Origin: Acidobacteriota bacterium
GTDB taxonomy: Bacteria > Acidobacteriota > Terriglobia > Terriglobales > Acidobacteriaceae
DNA: 64,000 nucleotides
Reading direction: 5' to 3'
NCBI GenBank assembly: GCA_013289685.1
Contig: JABCZL010000004.1
Location: 124,001-188,000, forward strand
Under the pieces are notes generated by a model. The model did no database searches and was not told the origin of the DNA. It worked only from the letters and a program-made list of their open reading frames with translations. The translations under genes were made by a program, and so were the position numbers. Below are positions 62,144 through 64,000 of the stretch, piece by piece (the stretch's first letter is position 1; every line of letters starts with the position of its first letter).

Positions 62144-62600
62144 TTAGCTAAGCCACGACCGTCTTTTCTTAGGGACAAGCCTTTTCAGATCCTCCTCCGC
62201 CTGCGTTGCCCAGGACGAGCCTGGAGCCGATCTAATTAGTTCGCGATACTCCGCGATTGCACTGCTCACGTCGCCCTTCTTCTCAAGTGCGGCCGCAAGA
62301 CCATAGCGAGACGAGGGATAGTGCGTCGAGGCACTATCCGGATTCAAGCGGATCGCTTCTCGATACGCTGCGATAGCACCGTCCGCATCATCTTTCTTGT
62401 GCGTCGCCGAGGCAGCTGTGGGTCATCTCATCGTCCGGACTCAAAAGGCTTGCTTGTCTATACGCGGCGACGGCACCGTCCGCGTCGTCTTTGTTGAAGA
62501 GTATGACGCCGAGGAATTTGTGCGCCTGAGCATCGTTCGGATTCAAGCGGACTGCTCGTTTATATTCTGCAAGTGCGCCGTTAAGTCGTCTTTCTCAAAG
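62144..62600 (-). pseudogene. TPR-repeat protein, frameshifted
   Basis: One frame reads GALAEYKRAVRLNPNDAQAH then FNKDDADGAVAAYRQASLLS and stops at a TGA near 62400; a neighbouring frame goes on as KKDDADGAIAAYREAIRLNP, YGLAAALEKKGDVSSAIAEY to the end at 62144. Together these are at least three tetratricopeptide repeats of one ancestral gene broken by a frameshift. The last part alone (62144-62347) remains open. Upstream of about 62600 the pattern fades. Confidence 0.65.
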
Positions 62601-62695
62601 CGCAGCGTGCCCAGAGAGAAGCCTCACGTACATTATTCAAGATTCAAGTCTATTTTCCGGCGTGAGGGAGTCATTGATGGCTCTGGGGACTCGCT

Positions 62696-63115
62696 TTAGA
62701 AGATGTTGGAGTCACTGAACGGTGACGGCCTGAGTCCTTTTCTCGGCTCAGGCTTCGACATTATGTAGGCAATCGCCGCCAGCACTTTCCCACGTGTCCC
62801 GTATTCCCGCGTCAGCACTTCGATTAAGTCAATGGTCCGCCCCGGCAATTTGTACGTCTTGCCTGTAAGCGGTGAGTCCAAGATGCGGCTCATGTCCGCG
62901 TCCGGGACGTACTCTTCCACGCTCCGCCAGAGAAGCTCCGCTCCGATCTGAATAGCTCTGCTCTGCTGACCATGAATGACGCCCGCCTTGCTGATAATGT
63001 CTACGGCTGCCTCTGGCAGTTTGTACCTCTTCGCAGTGTTTACGCTTGGGTGCTCGTCAGCCTCCCGCTTCAGGTTAGAGAGGCGCTTCTTTTCCTTGGT
63101 CTTGCGCAGGGACAT
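62696..63115 (-). CDS. Hypothetical protein with internal duplication, 139 aa
   Basis: ATG 63115 starts a basic stretch (MSLRKTKEKKRLSNLKREAD). Two similar blocks follow: KRYKLPEAAVDIISKAGVIH with SRAIQIGAELL, and KTYKLPGRTIDLIEVLTREY with RGKVLAAIAYI. Each looks like a beta strand followed by two helices, a ribbon-helix-helix-like unit, so the protein may bind DNA as a fused dimer. That is inference; I do not recognise a family. Confidence 0.5.
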   Translation of the reverse strand: MSLRKTKEKKRLSNLKREADEHPSVNTAKRYKLPEAAVDIISKAGVIHGQQSRAIQIGAELLWRSVEEYVPDADMSRILDSPLTGKTYKLPGRTIDLIEVLTREYGTRGKVLAAIAYIMSKPEPRKGLRPSPFSDSNIF

Positions 63116-63392
63116 TGTGTTCTTGACCGCACCGGGCCGTGACCGGGATTCTATCACCGGGCGGTGTGCCCTTGCCGAGACGATCAAATGCGGTGTAGAA
63201 ATGTCGCATGTGATAGTCGGCCATGTACGAACCGATCCCAATGGCATTTCAGGCAAAGCTATACTGCCCGTTTCATCTGGAGGGAAATAAGCTGCTAGTC
63301 TGCAAACCGTCCGGCCATGGTCTGGGATTCTTACAGGCGCACTACACATTGCAGACTGGCAGCGCAGGACAGGACGGAAATGGAAAGAGAAC

Positions 63393-63770
63393 TTGCCGCC
63401 ATGGGTTTATGAGGCGTGGCATTTCATCCTCTCGCCGGAACTCGGCCTTCCACATCGGCCACCAGTGTGGTTCAAGCAGCCAGCCGTGATGACGGTCCCA
63501 ATTACAACACCTCAGGTGCTTTCACGACTCGGCGCGTTCAAAGACGATCTTCGCCCATTCACCGTGATGACGGTCCCATTCCCCAAGAAAGAAGTAGATC
63601 TGCTCTGGACGGGATATTTCATCATGCCGCATACAGAAAAGCTCAGCGATCTGCACGGGCGTACGATGGTGAAACATTGTCAGCGGCGAGAGCTTCCACA
63701 TTTACGACAAGAATTCATCGAGATTGCCAAAGCCTCCGAGTTGGCTTTCCCTGCGGACGATGAAAGGTGA
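63393..63770 (+). CDS. Hypothetical protein, start uncertain
   Basis: An open frame from TTG 63393. The same frame is open back to about 63290 and reads sensibly (ADWQRRTGRKWKENLPPWVY), but has no usable start codon there, so the true beginning may be frameshifted or use a rare start. The segment VMTVP occurs twice in similar surroundings. No family recognised. Confidence 0.3.
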   Translation: MPPWVYEAWHFILSPELGLPHRPPVWFKQPAVMTVPITTPQVLSRLGAFKDDLRPFTVMTVPFPKKEVDLLWTGYFIMPHTEKLSDLHGRTMVKHCQRRELPHLRQEFIEIAKASELAFPADDER

Positions 63771-63870
63771 AATCAATCACATCCTGTTAGGGCCAAATCG
63801 GTTCGTTTTGCAGTGGTCAAGCAAAAGCGGTCCGTGATCACCACGCCAAGAATGATGATCCGTATCCCGG

Positions 63871-64000
63871 CTATCGGGCTTCAATAGCCGCCACGGTCTT
63901 ATCGATGTTCATGGCCCCATAATCGAACGTGTGCTTGCTGCCATCTGTGAGGGTCAGAATACATTTCTTGCTCAGCAGCTTTTTCTGAACCTCGACGGCT
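63871..64000 (-). CDS. 3' end of a hypothetical gene (cut by window edge)
   Basis: The minus-strand frame is open from the right edge to TAG at 63871-63873, giving at least 43 codons that end with KLLSKKCILTLTDGSKHTFD then YGAMNIDKTVAAIEAR. The beta-turn-beta pattern looks like real coding sequence, but too little is present to name it. Confidence 0.45.
   Translation of the reverse strand, partial: AVEVQKKLLSKKCILTLTDGSKHTFDYGAMNIDKTVAAIEAR

Noticed and set aside
1-64000. tRNA, rRNA or CRISPR loci
   Set aside because: By eye I saw no TPsiC-like arm with a matching cloverleaf, no rRNA sequence and no regularly spaced short repeats; a covariance-model scan was not possible.

Overview
The window looks like chromosome of a GC-rich Acidobacteriota (Terriglobia-type) soil bacterium. 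The basis is a set of families typical of that phylum: a winged-helix/TolB-type membrane regulator, a large MacB/FtsX-like orphan ABC permease, GloVer-repeat, HAF-repeat and choice-of-anchor D secreted proteins, and many glycoside hydrolases. This is inference from protein families; there is no rRNA or other direct marker here, and I found no tRNA gene and no CRISPR array.

Layout. 1-8.1 kb: carbohydrate use (end of a GH13 alpha-glucosidase, a secreted clan-A glycoside hydrolase, a FucP-type sugar permease, a LacI regulator, a second MFS transporter). 8.3-14.6 kb, minus strand: a tightly coupled operon with an exported 713-aa protein, a 55-aa precursor-like peptide ending in four serines, an S26 peptidase, an HPr-kinase-like kinase, PqqD, a radical SAM/SPASM enzyme and a nucleotidyltransferase, which together look like an undescribed RiPP pathway. 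15.0-23.8 kb: GAF-fused glucan phosphorylase, GH9 cellulase, an orphan DUF4123 (type VI secretion chaperone-like) pair, and a GH116 beta-glucosidase.

23.8-28.2 kb is a nested mobile island. An outer element (23797-28238) has 20-bp perfect terminal inverted repeats and an 8-bp target duplication. It was itself hit near its left end by an inner element (23820-27049) with 16-bp terminal repeats and another 8-bp duplication. The inner one encodes an IS1-family transposase plus cargo: a proteasome-like Ntn hydrolase with Thr1/Asp17/Lys33 in register, a HicBA-type pair and a KGG small basic protein. The outer one carries only cargo (zinc-finger-like peptide, GIY-YIG nuclease, two small proteins). 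A third element built the same way (33558-34696, 8-bp duplication) carries a decaying ClpP-like gene and a small CxxC protein and also has no transposase.

28.3-33.5 kb: a giant secreted BNR/InlB-like/choice-of-anchor D protein and a frameshifted zinc-ribbon gene. 35.1-38.3 kb: a five-gene recombination-like operon (unknown protein with a Rad52/Sak-like feel, unknown, PD-(D/E)XK nuclease, unknown, HNH) read from a promoter inside a 44-bp perfect palindrome. 38.6-41.7 kb: a conserved hypothetical, a broken second copy of the KDPG-aldolase 3' end, a small protein, a CadD-like transporter and intact KDPG aldolase. 41.8-49.5 kb: a heavy-metal RND efflux operon (outer-membrane barrel, adaptor, pump, TolC). 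50-61.3 kb: secreted repeat proteins, the winged-helix/TolB regulator, a large C45-type hydrolase fusion and the ABC permease. 61.6-64 kb: DUF2255, a TPR pseudogene and poorly recognised small genes.
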